15,227 bases of DNA from Candidatus Woesearchaeota archaeon (GTDB lineage: Archaea > Nanobdellota > Nanobdellia > Woesearchaeales > UBA525), in assembly GCA_027371725.1 (NCBI GenBank), contig DAHXMN010000008.1:1-15227 (forward strand). Direction: 5' to 3'. The translations under genes were made by a program, and so were the position numbers. Under the pieces are notes generated by a model. That model was given only the letters and a program-made list of their open reading frames with translations. It searched no databases and was not told the DNA's origin. Numbering within the stretch: the first letter of the stretch is position 1; each line of letters begins with the position of its first letter. Positions 6,723-15,017 of the stretch are shown here, piece after piece.

Positions 6723-6757
6723 GGTGCATCGCGCGCTTGACAGTGATGGTCGTTCGT

Positions 6758-6767
6758 AGTTATAACA
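6758..6767 (-). promoter_or_regulatory. TATA-like box for carS and the CYTH gene
   Basis: On the minus strand TGTTATAACT is centred about 40 nt before ATG 6722, predicting a leader of about 13 nt. It lies downstream of the long T-run that would terminate the preceding operon, so carS can be an independent unit. Confidence 0.5.
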
Positions 6768-6798
6768 TGATTGAACCGGTCATAAAAAAGTTACTCAT

Positions 6799-6814
6799 AA
6801 AAAAAAAAAAAAAA
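6799..6814 (-). terminator. 16-T run ending the gatE-asd-ass operon
   Basis: Sixteen consecutive A on the plus strand read as T16 on the minus strand, about 77 nt past the archaetidylserine synthase stop. This is a strong archaeal-type U-run terminator. The flanks contain repeated CATAA strings (6781, 6796, 6819). The trailer has ATGAAAATCGTC (6837-6848) and ATGGAAATCGTC (6852-6863) as a near direct repeat. Confidence 0.7.
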
Positions 6815-6891
6815 CGGTCATAAGCAAAGGGCCGTAATGAAAATCGTCATGATGGAAATCGTCGAAAAACCATCGCGAGGAGTGACGGCCG

Positions 6892-7440
6892 TCAAGGCTT
6901 CTGTATCCGGAGGTCGCTCACCATGAGAGCGGCCAGCGCGGCCATGACGAGGGCCTGCAGCCACGCCGCGAGTCCGAGGAACGACGAGGCGAGGAGGAGG
7001 AAGGCGGCCGCGGGTATCGGGACGCCGAGGAAGTAGCCCTTCTCGCCGGCGGCGGCGAGGAGGTTGAACCTCGCCAGACGGAGCGCGCCCGCGACCGCGT
7101 ACACCGCGGCGGCCGCGAGGATGAGGACGCCGAAGCCGTAGAGCTGGAGCAGGATGATGCTCGGCGCGACGCCGAAGCTCACCATGTCGGCGAGTGAGTC
7201 GAGCTCGCGTCCGAGAGCGTGCTCCTGCTTGAGGAGCCGGGCGACTTTGCCGTCGAGGAAGTCGAACGCCATGGCCGCCGCGACGAGGATGGTCGCGAGC
7301 GTGGTGCGACCGAGCATCGCCTCGTACGTCGCGAAGACGCCCGCCACCAGGTTCAGGGCCGTGACGACGTCGGCGAAACCGATGTCCCACGGGGGGGCTT
7401 CGGGAGGAGCTTTCCGGGCAGGTCCCTGCGCGAGTCTCAT
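6892..7440 (-). CDS. assA: Archaetidylserine synthase (CDP-alcohol phosphatidyltransferase, PssA type)
   Basis: The enzyme replaces CMP of CDP-archaeol with L-serine in the membrane. The 182-aa protein contains the complete CDP-alcohol phosphotransferase motif: D-G-K-V-A-R, eight residues, G, three residues, D, three residues, D (DGKVAR...GRELDSLAD). MVSFGVAPS follows, which is typical of the PssA (serine) branch and not of the PgsA or inositol branches. Later LRLARFN is also PssA-like. About five to six membrane helices are expected. Its ATG overlaps the decarboxylase stop as ATGA, so the synthase and the enzyme that consumes its product are translationally coupled. Confidence 0.9.
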   Translation of the reverse strand: MRLAQGPARKAPPEAPPWDIGFADVVTALNLVAGVFATYEAMLGRTTLATILVAAAMAFDFLDGKVARLLKQEHALGRELDSLADMVSFGVAPSIILLQLYGFGVLILAAAAVYAVAGALRLARFNLLAAAGEKGYFLGVPIPAAAFLLLASSFLGLAAWLQALVMAALAALMVSDLRIQKP

Positions 7441-8099
7441 GAGAACACCCCGATGACGGTCTCGCCGTCGATCACCGTGTCGCCCGGCTTCGCGCGGACG
7501 CGCGCCCGTTCCGGGAGGACGAGCGCGACCTGACTGCCGAGGTCGATGAACCCGATGGTCGCTCCCCTCTTGACGCGTTTGCCTGGCGCGACATAGCTGT
7601 GGATGCGGCGCGCGAGGTAGCCCGCGATCTGGACCACCTTCACCTTGCCATGAGCCGTCGTGAGGAGGATCTCGTTCTTCTCGTTCTCCAGCGCGAGCAG
7701 TTTTTCAGGCTCTTTCACCGCGTTGAGGAACTTCCCCGGCGTGCGGATCGACGAGACGACCGTGCCTTCGACGGGCGCTCGTTGGTAGTGGACGTTCAAG
7801 GGGGTCATGACGATGAGGACGAACCATCCTTTCTTGTCCACGTCCTTGCAGAGGATGCCCGCACGCCCTTTGTTCCATTTCCGCGCCGTCACGGACGCGG
7901 CTTTCGTCGTGTCGAAGCGCTCGACGACGACGACGGTGCCATTCGCCGGACTGAGGATGAGCGCGGGGTCTTTCGGCCCGTGCCGGACGGGATCGCGGCT
8001 GAACCAGAGCTTCCGGAAGAGGTAGAAGAGGACGATGAGCGCGAGGACTATGAGGAGGAGCGTGCCGAAGAGGATTGCGAGGAAGGAAGCGAGCGTCAT
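7437..8099 (-). CDS. asd: Archaetidylserine decarboxylase (PSD family) with Asn in the SPADG motif
   Basis: PSD-family proteins cleave themselves at Gly-Ser to make a pyruvoyl group, then convert the serine head group to ethanolamine. The 220-aa short type has an N-terminal membrane anchor (residues 5-28). FSRDPVRHGP, SPANG (50-54), MTPLNVHYQRAPVEG, ENEKNEILL, IAGYLARRI and LGS (Ser 189, the predicted pyruvoyl site) follow, with about 31 residues after it as in the small archaeal/bacterial Asd proteins. The Asp of the usual SPADG is Asn 53 here (codon AAT); in studied PSDs this Asp belongs to the Asp-His-Ser self-cleavage triad. It overlaps both gatE and the synthase by ATGA. Confidence 0.87.
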   Translation of the reverse strand: MTLASFLAILFGTLLLIVLALIVLFYLFRKLWFSRDPVRHGPKDPALILSPANGTVVVVERFDTTKAASVTARKWNKGRAGILCKDVDKKGWFVLIVMTPLNVHYQRAPVEGTVVSSIRTPGKFLNAVKEPEKLLALENEKNEILLTTAHGKVKVVQIAGYLARRIHSYVAPGKRVKRGATIGFIDLGSQVALVLPERARVRAKPGDTVIDGETVIGVFS

Positions 8100-9979
8100 C
8101 GTTGCCTCCCGGACAAGCGCTGGAGGAGCTCGAGCACGCGCTTCCCGGATGCTTTGCCGCGGAGCTGCGCCATCGCCTCGCCCATGAGGCCGTTGAGCGG
8201 CGCGTCCGGGTGGGCTTCCAGGACGGCTTTGACGACGTTCTCGATCTCGCTGTCGTCGGCTGCCTGGAACTTCGCGTACTGCGGCGGTCTCCCGTCCGCG
8301 ACGTCGACGAGGAGCTCGATGACCGCTTCCTTCGGGATCCTTCCCTTATCCGCTTCTTCCAGGATTTCCCGCACTTCTCGTTCGTGCTCTTCCAACACCA
8401 ATCCCTTGTCGTATCGTTTCCTGATCTCCTTCGGCGCGTCGAGGATCGTCGTGGAGAGGAACAGGGGAGCCAGGTTCGGATAGGATTTGACGTACTCGTC
8501 GAACGGCCAGCCTTCCCGCAGGAGCTCTTTCGCGTGGCTCGCGGGAATCCTGTACTGACGGATGAGGTCCGCCTCCTGCTCCTTGAGGAGCTTGGGAACG
8601 GGGACGTCTGCCGGCACCGGGACGCGGCGCAGGTCGGTCTCGGGGTACATCCGCGCCGCTCCCGGCATCGGCCGGAGGAAGGTCGTGGTGGCGTCGTCGT
8701 TCGCCTTCCGCACCTCGCCCGGGATGCCGTGCAGCAACCGTTCGATGCGCGGGAGGAGGAGGAACGCCAAGAGGTCATCGATCCGCTCCCGTCCGCCGAG
8801 GAAAAAGAGGAGGGCGTCGCCCTTCTTCGCTTTCAGCGCCGCCTTCGCTTCCGCGATCTCGATCTCGGAGAACTTGTACTTGCCGCGCAGGTCCTCGTCC
8901 GTGTGGATGAGGCCGCCGAAGCCGAACGCCTTCGCGTAGCCGGCCAGCTCGGTGCCGAGGCGGTACCCGGGGAAGAGCTCTTTCCCGAGGAGGCCGTCGA
9001 AGCCGGGCAGCTTCACCGCGACGAACGATTGGCCGGCGGCGATGCCGTTCTTGACGAAACCGCAGCCGGTGCCCTTGAAGGCCTTCGAGACGTCATGAGG
9101 AGGGGAGAGGATGATGGAGCGGGTCTTCCCGTCCTCCATTCTTTTTTCCAGTTCTTCTTTTATCCCCAGCAATCCCTTCTGCCGGAGCGCTTCGTTCCGG
9201 ACGAGATCCGCGATGAGCCGCAGGTCCTGCGCGCCCTTGATCTCGACCCGTGCGCCGCCGGCGATGCTGACGTTGAGGTCTTGCCTGATCGTGCCCAGTC
9301 CCCGTTTGCACTTCCCCGTACTGCGGAGGACCATGCCGATCTCCGCCGCCGTCCGTTGCGCCTGCTCCGGCGAGGTGATGTCCGGCTCGGTGGCGATCTC
9401 GACGAGCGGGATGCCGAGCCGGCTGAGGTTATAGATGTCCTCGTCCTGCTGGCGCGCGACGATCCGGCACGCGTCCTCCTCGAGGCAGATGGTCTGGATC
9501 CTGACCGGCTCGTCCGGGAGTTCTCCTCCGAGGGCGACGAGCGCCGTCCGTTGGAACCCGGAGGTGTTGCTGCCGTCCACCACCGTTTTACGCATCACCA
9601 TCACTTCGTCGAGGAACTGGCTCTTGAGGAGCTTCGCCGCCTGGACCGTGGCTTCGAGGGCCGCGGCGTTCATCGGGTGCGGCGGCTCCTCGTCCAGCTC
9701 GACGAGGCAGCAATTGTCATGGTAGCCCTGGTAGCGGAACCGCTTCGCCTTCGCCTGCTCGTGCTTCGCGGCGGCGTCGACCTCGCCGGTCTCGCCCGCG
9801 CTCGCGCGCAAGTAACGGGTCACTTCGAAGTCGGGCGTACCTTCCTTCAGGAGGGAGGGGCAGCGGCAGAAGAGCTTGCCCGTGTCGAGCTGCTGGTGGA
9901 TCTCGAGGCCGCACTTCAGGCCGAGCGCGGCGACGCTGCCAGCCGTCCCAGGATCGGTCTTACCCCCCTTCTGCTCCAT
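8096..9979 (-). CDS. gatE: Glutamyl-tRNA(Gln) amidotransferase subunit E
   Basis: GatE, with GatD, converts Glu-tRNA(Gln) to Gln-tRNA(Gln) in archaea; it phosphorylates the misacylated Glu and accepts ammonia from GatD. The 627-aa length fits GatE and is well above the roughly 470 aa of GatB. The N-terminal kinase domain shows GLKCGLEIHQQLDTGKLFC, RYLRASAGETGEVDAAA, CLVELDEEPPHPMN and VDGSNTSGFQRTALVA. An inserted AspRS-like domain (about 270-410) follows, then the helical and YqeY-like tail regions. ATG 9979 is supported by a TATA box centred 27 nt upstream; the longer frame to 10105 looks noncoding. gatD is not in the window. gatE leads a tightly overlapped operon with asd and assA. Confidence 0.93.
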   Translation of the reverse strand: MEQKGGKTDPGTAGSVAALGLKCGLEIHQQLDTGKLFCRCPSLLKEGTPDFEVTRYLRASAGETGEVDAAAKHEQAKAKRFRYQGYHDNCCLVELDEEPPHPMNAAALEATVQAAKLLKSQFLDEVMVMRKTVVDGSNTSGFQRTALVALGGELPDEPVRIQTICLEEDACRIVARQQDEDIYNLSRLGIPLVEIATEPDITSPEQAQRTAAEIGMVLRSTGKCKRGLGTIRQDLNVSIAGGARVEIKGAQDLRLIADLVRNEALRQKGLLGIKEELEKRMEDGKTRSIILSPPHDVSKAFKGTGCGFVKNGIAAGQSFVAVKLPGFDGLLGKELFPGYRLGTELAGYAKAFGFGGLIHTDEDLRGKYKFSEIEIAEAKAALKAKKGDALLFFLGGRERIDDLLAFLLLPRIERLLHGIPGEVRKANDDATTTFLRPMPGAARMYPETDLRRVPVPADVPVPKLLKEQEADLIRQYRIPASHAKELLREGWPFDEYVKSYPNLAPLFLSTTILDAPKEIRKRYDKGLVLEEHEREVREILEEADKGRIPKEAVIELLVDVADGRPPQYAKFQAADDSEIENVVKAVLEAHPDAPLNGLMGEAMAQLRGKASGKRVLELLQRLSGRQR

Positions 9980-10000
9980 GGACGGCCAGAGAGGAGGACG

Positions 10001-10011
10001 GTTTAAAAGTT
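10001..10011 (-). promoter_or_regulatory. TATA box for the gatE operon, leaderless arrangement
   Basis: On the minus strand AACTTTTAAAC is centred about 27 nt before ATG 9979, which implies a leaderless transcript. The box is nearly palindromic and sits just 10 nt from the closing stem of structured element copy 2. Confidence 0.7.
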
Positions 10012-10020
10012 TTGCGTGAT

Positions 10021-10291
10021 GCGACCGCGTTGGAAGTGGACGTTGCCGGCCAAAGGGCGACCCGTGACGAGAAACGAAGCCGAGGAGGAGAGGGGGCGCC
10101 CCCACAGGCGAGCACGAGGCTCGCCGTGGTTCTCAGGAACGGGGTTCCTGGAACCTCGGGACGGCGCCCAGTGGTTCCGGTTAGCGTCCCGCTACCGAGA
10201 GCCTACCGGGGATCTCCGGGGCGGCGAAGAACGAAGCGAGACGGGTCGCAACCGGCAACGCGAGCGGATGAGAGACTTTCAACGCGGTCGC
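10021..10291. ncRNA. Structured element, copy 2: candidate novel RNA family
   Basis: A 271-nt element lies between the divergent gatE and cdc48 promoters. The nested stems are: 10021-10037/10275-10291 (17 bp, one G-U); CGTTGCCGG/CCGGCAACG (10041-10049/10252-10260); GCGACCCGT/ACGGGTCGC (10057-10065/10241-10249). Next comes a purine-rich internal loop (GACGAGAAACGAA opposite AAGAACGAAGCGAG), then GCCG/CGGC (10079-10082/10222-10225) and GGAGA/TCTCC (10087-10091/10213-10217). The apex carries four hairpins: core 10107-10113/10119-10125 with loop ACGAG, 10134-10140/10144-10150, 10151-10155/10173-10177, and 10178-10186/10190-10197. Bases 10098-10129 match copy 1 exactly, while most stems differ in sequence yet still pair. 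No RNase P, SRP, 5S or tRNA signature is seen. The strand is unresolved. Confidence 0.65.
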
Positions 10292-10330
10292 GATGCGCCG
10301 TCTTCCTCCGTCGTCCGGGAACCCAAAAAC

Positions 10331-10340
10331 CTTTTAAACG
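10331..10340 (+). promoter_or_regulatory. TATA box for cdc48
   Basis: CTTTTAAACG is centred about 69 nt before ATG 10404, which predicts a leader of about 42 nt. A GGTGGT Shine-Dalgarno (10395-10400) sits 3 nt before the ATG. Confidence 0.65.
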
Positions 10341-10403
10341 GCCTCGGACTACGCCACCGTCGAGGGGAACGCCGCGAGGCGCGGCGGCAAGGCAGGTGGT
10401 CCC

Positions 10404-12704
<2,301 letters not shown>

Positions 12705-12710
12705 AACCTG

Positions 12711-12716
12711 TTTTTT
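12711..12716 (+). terminator. T-run terminator after cdc48
   Basis: TTTTTT starts 7 nt after the TAA stop. A second terminator-like unit, CCGGA-GTCCG-TCCGG followed by TTTTT (12746-12765), lies 40 nt further on, just ahead of the small gene at 12780. Confidence 0.55.
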
Positions 12717-12779
12717 CCATCTTCTCTGCAAGAGGTCGTTCTCGCCCGGAGTCCGTCCGGTTTTTCTCAGCGAGGAGTT

Positions 12780-12989
12780 ATGAACCGGTTCTTCTTCGTT
12801 CTCAGCATGGACGATGAGAAGGAGTGGACGGTGAGCATCATCGCGCTCAGGGACGGAGAACGCATCAAGTACAAGGTGACGAGACGGTTGCCCGCGTTGC
12901 ACGTCGCCGAGACGAAGGTGTTCTCCTCGAAGGCTACTGCGAAGCGGCAGTTTGAAGCGTGGCTGCGAGCGCGGTCCGCAGGCGCCTGA
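12780..12989 (+). CDS. Small protein of unknown function
   Basis: The 69-aa product begins MNRFFFVLSMDDEKEWTVSI and reads as a compact beta-rich domain with a basic, helical C-terminus (FSSKATAKRQFEAWLRARSAGA). GAGGAG lies close to the ATG (12772-12777), with a spacing of only 2 nt; an internal ATG at 12807 is an alternative. No TATA box is clear and two T-runs separate it from cdc48, so its expression is uncertain. Its 3' end overlaps the convergent phosphatase gene by 56 nt. I do not recognise the family. Confidence 0.5.
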   Translation: MNRFFFVLSMDDEKEWTVSIIALRDGERIKYKVTRRLPALHVAETKVFSSKATAKRQFEAWLRARSAGA

Positions 12990-13257
12990 CCAGTTCGGGC
13001 TGGCCGTAACTATAGACGTCCGGCACGTCGAGGGAGAGTATCCGCTTCTGCAGGTAGAGCTTCGGGAACCGCTTCGAGAGCTCCGTCCGCTGCGCATCCT
13101 CCATGACGAGGACGAGGTCCGCCCACGCGAGCTGCCGCTCGGTGACGGGGCGGTCGCTGTAGAGCCCCGCGTACGCCGTCTCGAACTCCTTCGCGAAGAG
13201 CTCGGCCGCCGTCCGGCTCCGGTGCCGCCCCTGGTTGCAGACGAAGAGGACCTTCAC
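12934..13257 (-). CDS. Low-molecular-weight protein tyrosine phosphatase-like protein
   Basis: The protein would hydrolyse phosphotyrosine or a similar phosphoester through a cysteine intermediate. From GTG 13257 it is 107 aa, close to the short phosphatase-like branch (about 110 aa). It starts KVLFVCNQGRHRS, giving the C7-x5-R13-S14 P-loop. The later stretch SLDVPDVYSYGQPEL holds the Asp candidates for the general acid. An in-frame ATG at 13284 would add nine residues. GTG is preferred because family members start one or two residues before the first strand, and because a TATA-like box is centred 28 nt upstream. Related arsenate reductases share the fold, but the second redox cysteine pair is absent. 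It is convergent with the 69-aa gene. Confidence 0.8.
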   Translation of the reverse strand: MKVLFVCNQGRHRSRTAAELFAKEFETAYAGLYSDRPVTERQLAWADLVLVMEDAQRTELSKRFPKLYLQKRILSLDVPDVYSYGQPELVRRLRTALAATLQTAASQ

Positions 13258-13278
13258 AGCCCGTGAAAAGACGCGGGG

Positions 13279-13289
13279 ATTCATAAAAG
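13279..13289 (-). promoter_or_regulatory. TATA-like box for the phosphatase gene, leaderless arrangement
   Basis: On the minus strand CTTTTATGAAT is centred about 28 nt before GTG 13257. This spacing matches the leaderless genes nre, mgtC-like and gatE, and argues against using the ATG at 13284, which lies inside the box. Confidence 0.5.
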
Positions 13290-13335
13290 TAGCGGCGGGG
13301 GAGCCACAGGCGACGCACTTCCTGCTCGGACGTCC

Positions 13336-13375
13336 CGCCCGCCCCAAAGAAGAGAAGCCGAGCTACTACGGGTAA
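13336..13375 (+). pseudogene. Duplicated 3' end of cdc48
   Basis: Forty bases match 12665-12704 with three mismatches, and the last 27 are identical. In frame they encode ARPKEEKPSYYG and the TAA stop, against ARFKEEKPSYYG in cdc48, so the HbYX tail is preserved. Weaker similarity reaches back to a shared HF codon pair (12646-12651 versus 13316-13321). No start or body of a second Cdc48 is present upstream. GC-rich DNA ends here and an AT-rich block begins, so this may be the scar of a duplication or integration. Confidence 0.75.
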
Positions 13376-13413
13376 GCGGTTTGTTCTCTACTTAATGGTT
13401 CAAAATGTTCTTA

Positions 13414-13443
13414 TTCAAAGAATAAAAAAATATTCTCTTTGAA
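13414..13443 (-). terminator. Hairpin terminator after the HNH gene
   Basis: TTCAAAG and AATA (13414-13424) pair with TATT and CTTTGAA (13431-13434, 13437-13443), with a 2-nt bulge and an A6 loop (T6 on the minus strand). It begins 4 nt past the HNH stop, in a very AT-rich spacer. Confidence 0.45.
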
Positions 13444-13446
13444 ATT

Positions 13447-13872
13447 TTAAAAACCAAATGGGCTCTTGGGTCGTTTCCCGCCGCCCATGAACTCTGCGTA
13501 AGGATCGTATTCTTTGCGACGAGAGGTTTTCTTTTTTGTGGTTGTTGTCTTCTTAGTTACTGGTTTCTTAGGACTCTTTGAGGGCAGCTTCTCCCCCCGT
13601 TTGTGAACTTTTCTGTGACAACCAGGACACAATCCCACACAGTTTTTGTCATTGGTCTTTCCCCCTTTCGACCATTCTTTTAAGTGATGAAACTCCATTA
13701 TGTCTATGTCTGTTGGCTGATGACAAGAGTAGCATTTGCCCCCTTGTTCAGTATAGATTCTCTTTTGTCCGCCAACACCCAAGGTTCTTTTTGCATCTCT
13801 CGAGGATTCGTTAGGCAGATATATTCCAAAAGGATTTTTTGATATGGGGTTACCGAATATGTCCTTGGCCAT
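13447..13872 (-). CDS. Small HNH endonuclease
   Basis: HNH proteins cut DNA with a single metal in a beta-beta-alpha fold. The 141-aa protein has C47-x2-C50, then EFHHLKEWSKGG with H62-H63, N77, and LCPGCHRKVH with C82, C85, H86 and H90. This is a zinc-stabilised HNH domain with all expected residues. The C-terminal third is a Lys/Thr-rich basic tail, probably DNA binding. ATG 13872 has GGTGGT just upstream (TGGGTGGTCAA before the ATG). Codons and flanks are strikingly AT-rich compared with every neighbour, so the gene is probably a recent arrival. It has no adjacent methylase, terminase or integrase, so a restriction, homing or phage role cannot be chosen. Confidence 0.87.
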   Translation of the reverse strand: MAKDIFGNPISKNPFGIYLPNESSRDAKRTLGVGGQKRIYTEQGGKCYSCHQPTDIDIMEFHHLKEWSKGGKTNDKNCVGLCPGCHRKVHKRGEKLPSKSPKKPVTKKTTTTKKKTSRRKEYDPYAEFMGGGKRPKSPFGF

Positions 13873-13908
13873 TTGACCACCCAGTCAATTATAAGACCGA
13901 GATGAACT

Positions 13909-13919
13909 GATTCTTATGT
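13909..13919 (-). promoter_or_regulatory. Possible TATA box for the HNH gene
   Basis: On the minus strand AAACATAAGAA is centred about 43 nt before ATG 13872, which would give a short leader containing the GGTGGT Shine-Dalgarno. CTTATAATTG (13886-13895) is a better TATA match but is only about 19 nt from the start codon, too close for normal initiation. Confidence 0.35.
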
Positions 13920-13925
13920 TTATCG

Positions 13926-13930
13926 AAAAA
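13926..13930 (-). terminator. T-run terminator after gap
   Basis: On the minus strand TTTTT at 13930-13926 follows TTTTGATTTC, about 23-27 nt past the GAPDH TAA stop. Confidence 0.4.
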
Positions 13931-13952
13931 GAAGGAAGAAATCAAAACTCGT

Positions 13953-14945
13953 TTACAGCATCTTCGCCAGGTCGATCATCCTGCAGCTGTAGCCCCATTC
14001 GTTGTCGTACCAGCCGAAGACCTTGACGAAGCGGCCGCCGATCACCTTGGTGAGGGTCGCGTCGAAGATGCAGCTGTGCCGGTCGCCGACGATGTCGTGG
14101 CTGACGATGGGCTCGTCGTTGTAGCGGATGATGCCGTTGAGGTGGTACGCCGCCGCCTCGTGGAAGAGCCAGTTCAGCTCGTCCTTGGTGACGTCGCGGC
14201 CGAGCTCGCAGACGAAGTCGGTGATGCTTCCGTCGGGGACCGGCACCCGGATGGAGAAGCCGTCCAGCCGTCCTTTCAACTCAGGGATGACGAGCGCGAC
14301 GGCCTTCGCCGCCCCGGTCGTGGTGGGCACGATGTTCGCCGATGCCGTCCGTCCGCGGCGCGGGTCCTTGTGCGGCGCGTCGACGATGTGCTGGTCGGCG
14401 GTGAAGGCGTGCACGGTCGTCATGAAGCCGCGGACGACGCCGTAGTTGTCGTTCAGCACCTTCACCATCGGCGCCAGGCAGTTCGTCGTGCACGAGGCGT
14501 TGGAGACGATGTGCATTCGTTCCCGGTCGTACGTGTGCTCGTTCACGCCCTTGACGATGGTGGGGATGTCGTCCGCTTTCGGCGGCGCGGACAATAAGAC
14601 CTTCCGCGCGCCCGCGTCGAGGTGCTTGCCTGCGGTGTCGCGGGTGAGGAAGAAGCCGGTGGACTCGATGACGACATCCACATGATAGTCTTTCCACGGC
14701 AGCTTCGCCGGGTCCTTCTCAGCGAGGACCTTGATCCGTTTCCCGTCCACGACGAGGAAGTCGTTGTCCGACGTCACGTTCCCGGGGAACGGCGTGTGGA
14801 CACTATCATACTTGAGCAGATACGCCAATTCCTTCGCGTCGGTGAGGTCGTTGATCGCGACGAACTCGACCGCGGGGTCGTTCCAGCCGGCGCGGAAGAC
14901 CATGCGGCCGATCCTTCCGAAACCATTGATAGCGACGCGGACCAT
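13953..14945 (-). CDS. gap: Type I glyceraldehyde-3-phosphate dehydrogenase
   Basis: The enzyme oxidises and phosphorylates glyceraldehyde 3-phosphate to 1,3-bisphosphoglycerate. The 330-aa length is canonical. It has the Rossmann start VAINGFGRIGR, AINDLTD with Asp 33 (typical of NAD preference), the active-site loop SNASCTTNCLAP with Cys 152, TTVHAFTADQ with His 179, and the C-terminal WYDNEWGYSCRM. This is the bacterial/eukaryotic type I form; many archaea instead use the distantly related type II enzyme. PTTTGAAKA replaces the common PSSTGAAKA. ATG 14945 has GAGGTGA at 14951-14957 and a TATA box further upstream. Horizontal acquisition from bacteria is plausible. Confidence 0.95.
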   Translation of the reverse strand: MVRVAINGFGRIGRMVFRAGWNDPAVEFVAINDLTDAKELAYLLKYDSVHTPFPGNVTSDNDFLVVDGKRIKVLAEKDPAKLPWKDYHVDVVIESTGFFLTRDTAGKHLDAGARKVLLSAPPKADDIPTIVKGVNEHTYDRERMHIVSNASCTTNCLAPMVKVLNDNYGVVRGFMTTVHAFTADQHIVDAPHKDPRRGRTASANIVPTTTGAAKAVALVIPELKGRLDGFSIRVPVPDGSITDFVCELGRDVTKDELNWLFHEAAAYHLNGIIRYNDEPIVSHDIVGDRHSCIFDATLTKVIGGRFVKVFGWYDNEWGYSCRMIDLAKML

Positions 14946-15005
14946 GAGTCTCACCTCAAGAGAAGCAGCGCTCCTCACCTCTTCAGGACGGCAGAGTGGA
15001 ACGTT

Positions 15006-15017
15006 CTTTATATAGAT
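15006..15017 (-). promoter_or_regulatory. TATA box for gap, overlapping the preceding stop codon
   Basis: On the minus strand ATCTATATAAAG is a strong TATA box centred about 66 nt before ATG 14945, predicting a leader near 40 nt. The TAA stop of the upstream small membrane protein (15008-15010) lies inside this box, so the two features share bases. Confidence 0.75.

Noticed and set aside
8096..9979. GatB instead of GatE
   Set aside because: The 627-aa length with an inserted AspRS-like region and the GETGEVD / DEEPPH patterns fit GatE.
9980..10105. N-terminal extension of gatE to 10105
   Set aside because: It would cross the gatE TATA box and the 5' arm of structured element copy 2. The GatE family begins near the ATG at 9979.
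10021..10291. RNase P RNA, SRP RNA, 5S rRNA or tRNA identity for the structured elements
   Set aside because: The conserved RNase P GGAAAGUCC region, the SRP helix 8 GGAAGG motif, 5S conserved blocks and a GTTCRA T-loop were all looked for and not found. Two copies in 5 kb also argue against these.
5359..10291. CRISPR array or MITE with conserved terminal inverted repeats
   Set aside because: There is no regular repeat-spacer spacing, and the terminal stems differ in sequence between copies, whereas recent MITE copies would share their ends.
12934..13257. Arsenate reductase
   Set aside because: The fold is shared, but the extra redox cysteines of ArsC are missing and the P-loop plus short length fit the phosphatase-like branch.
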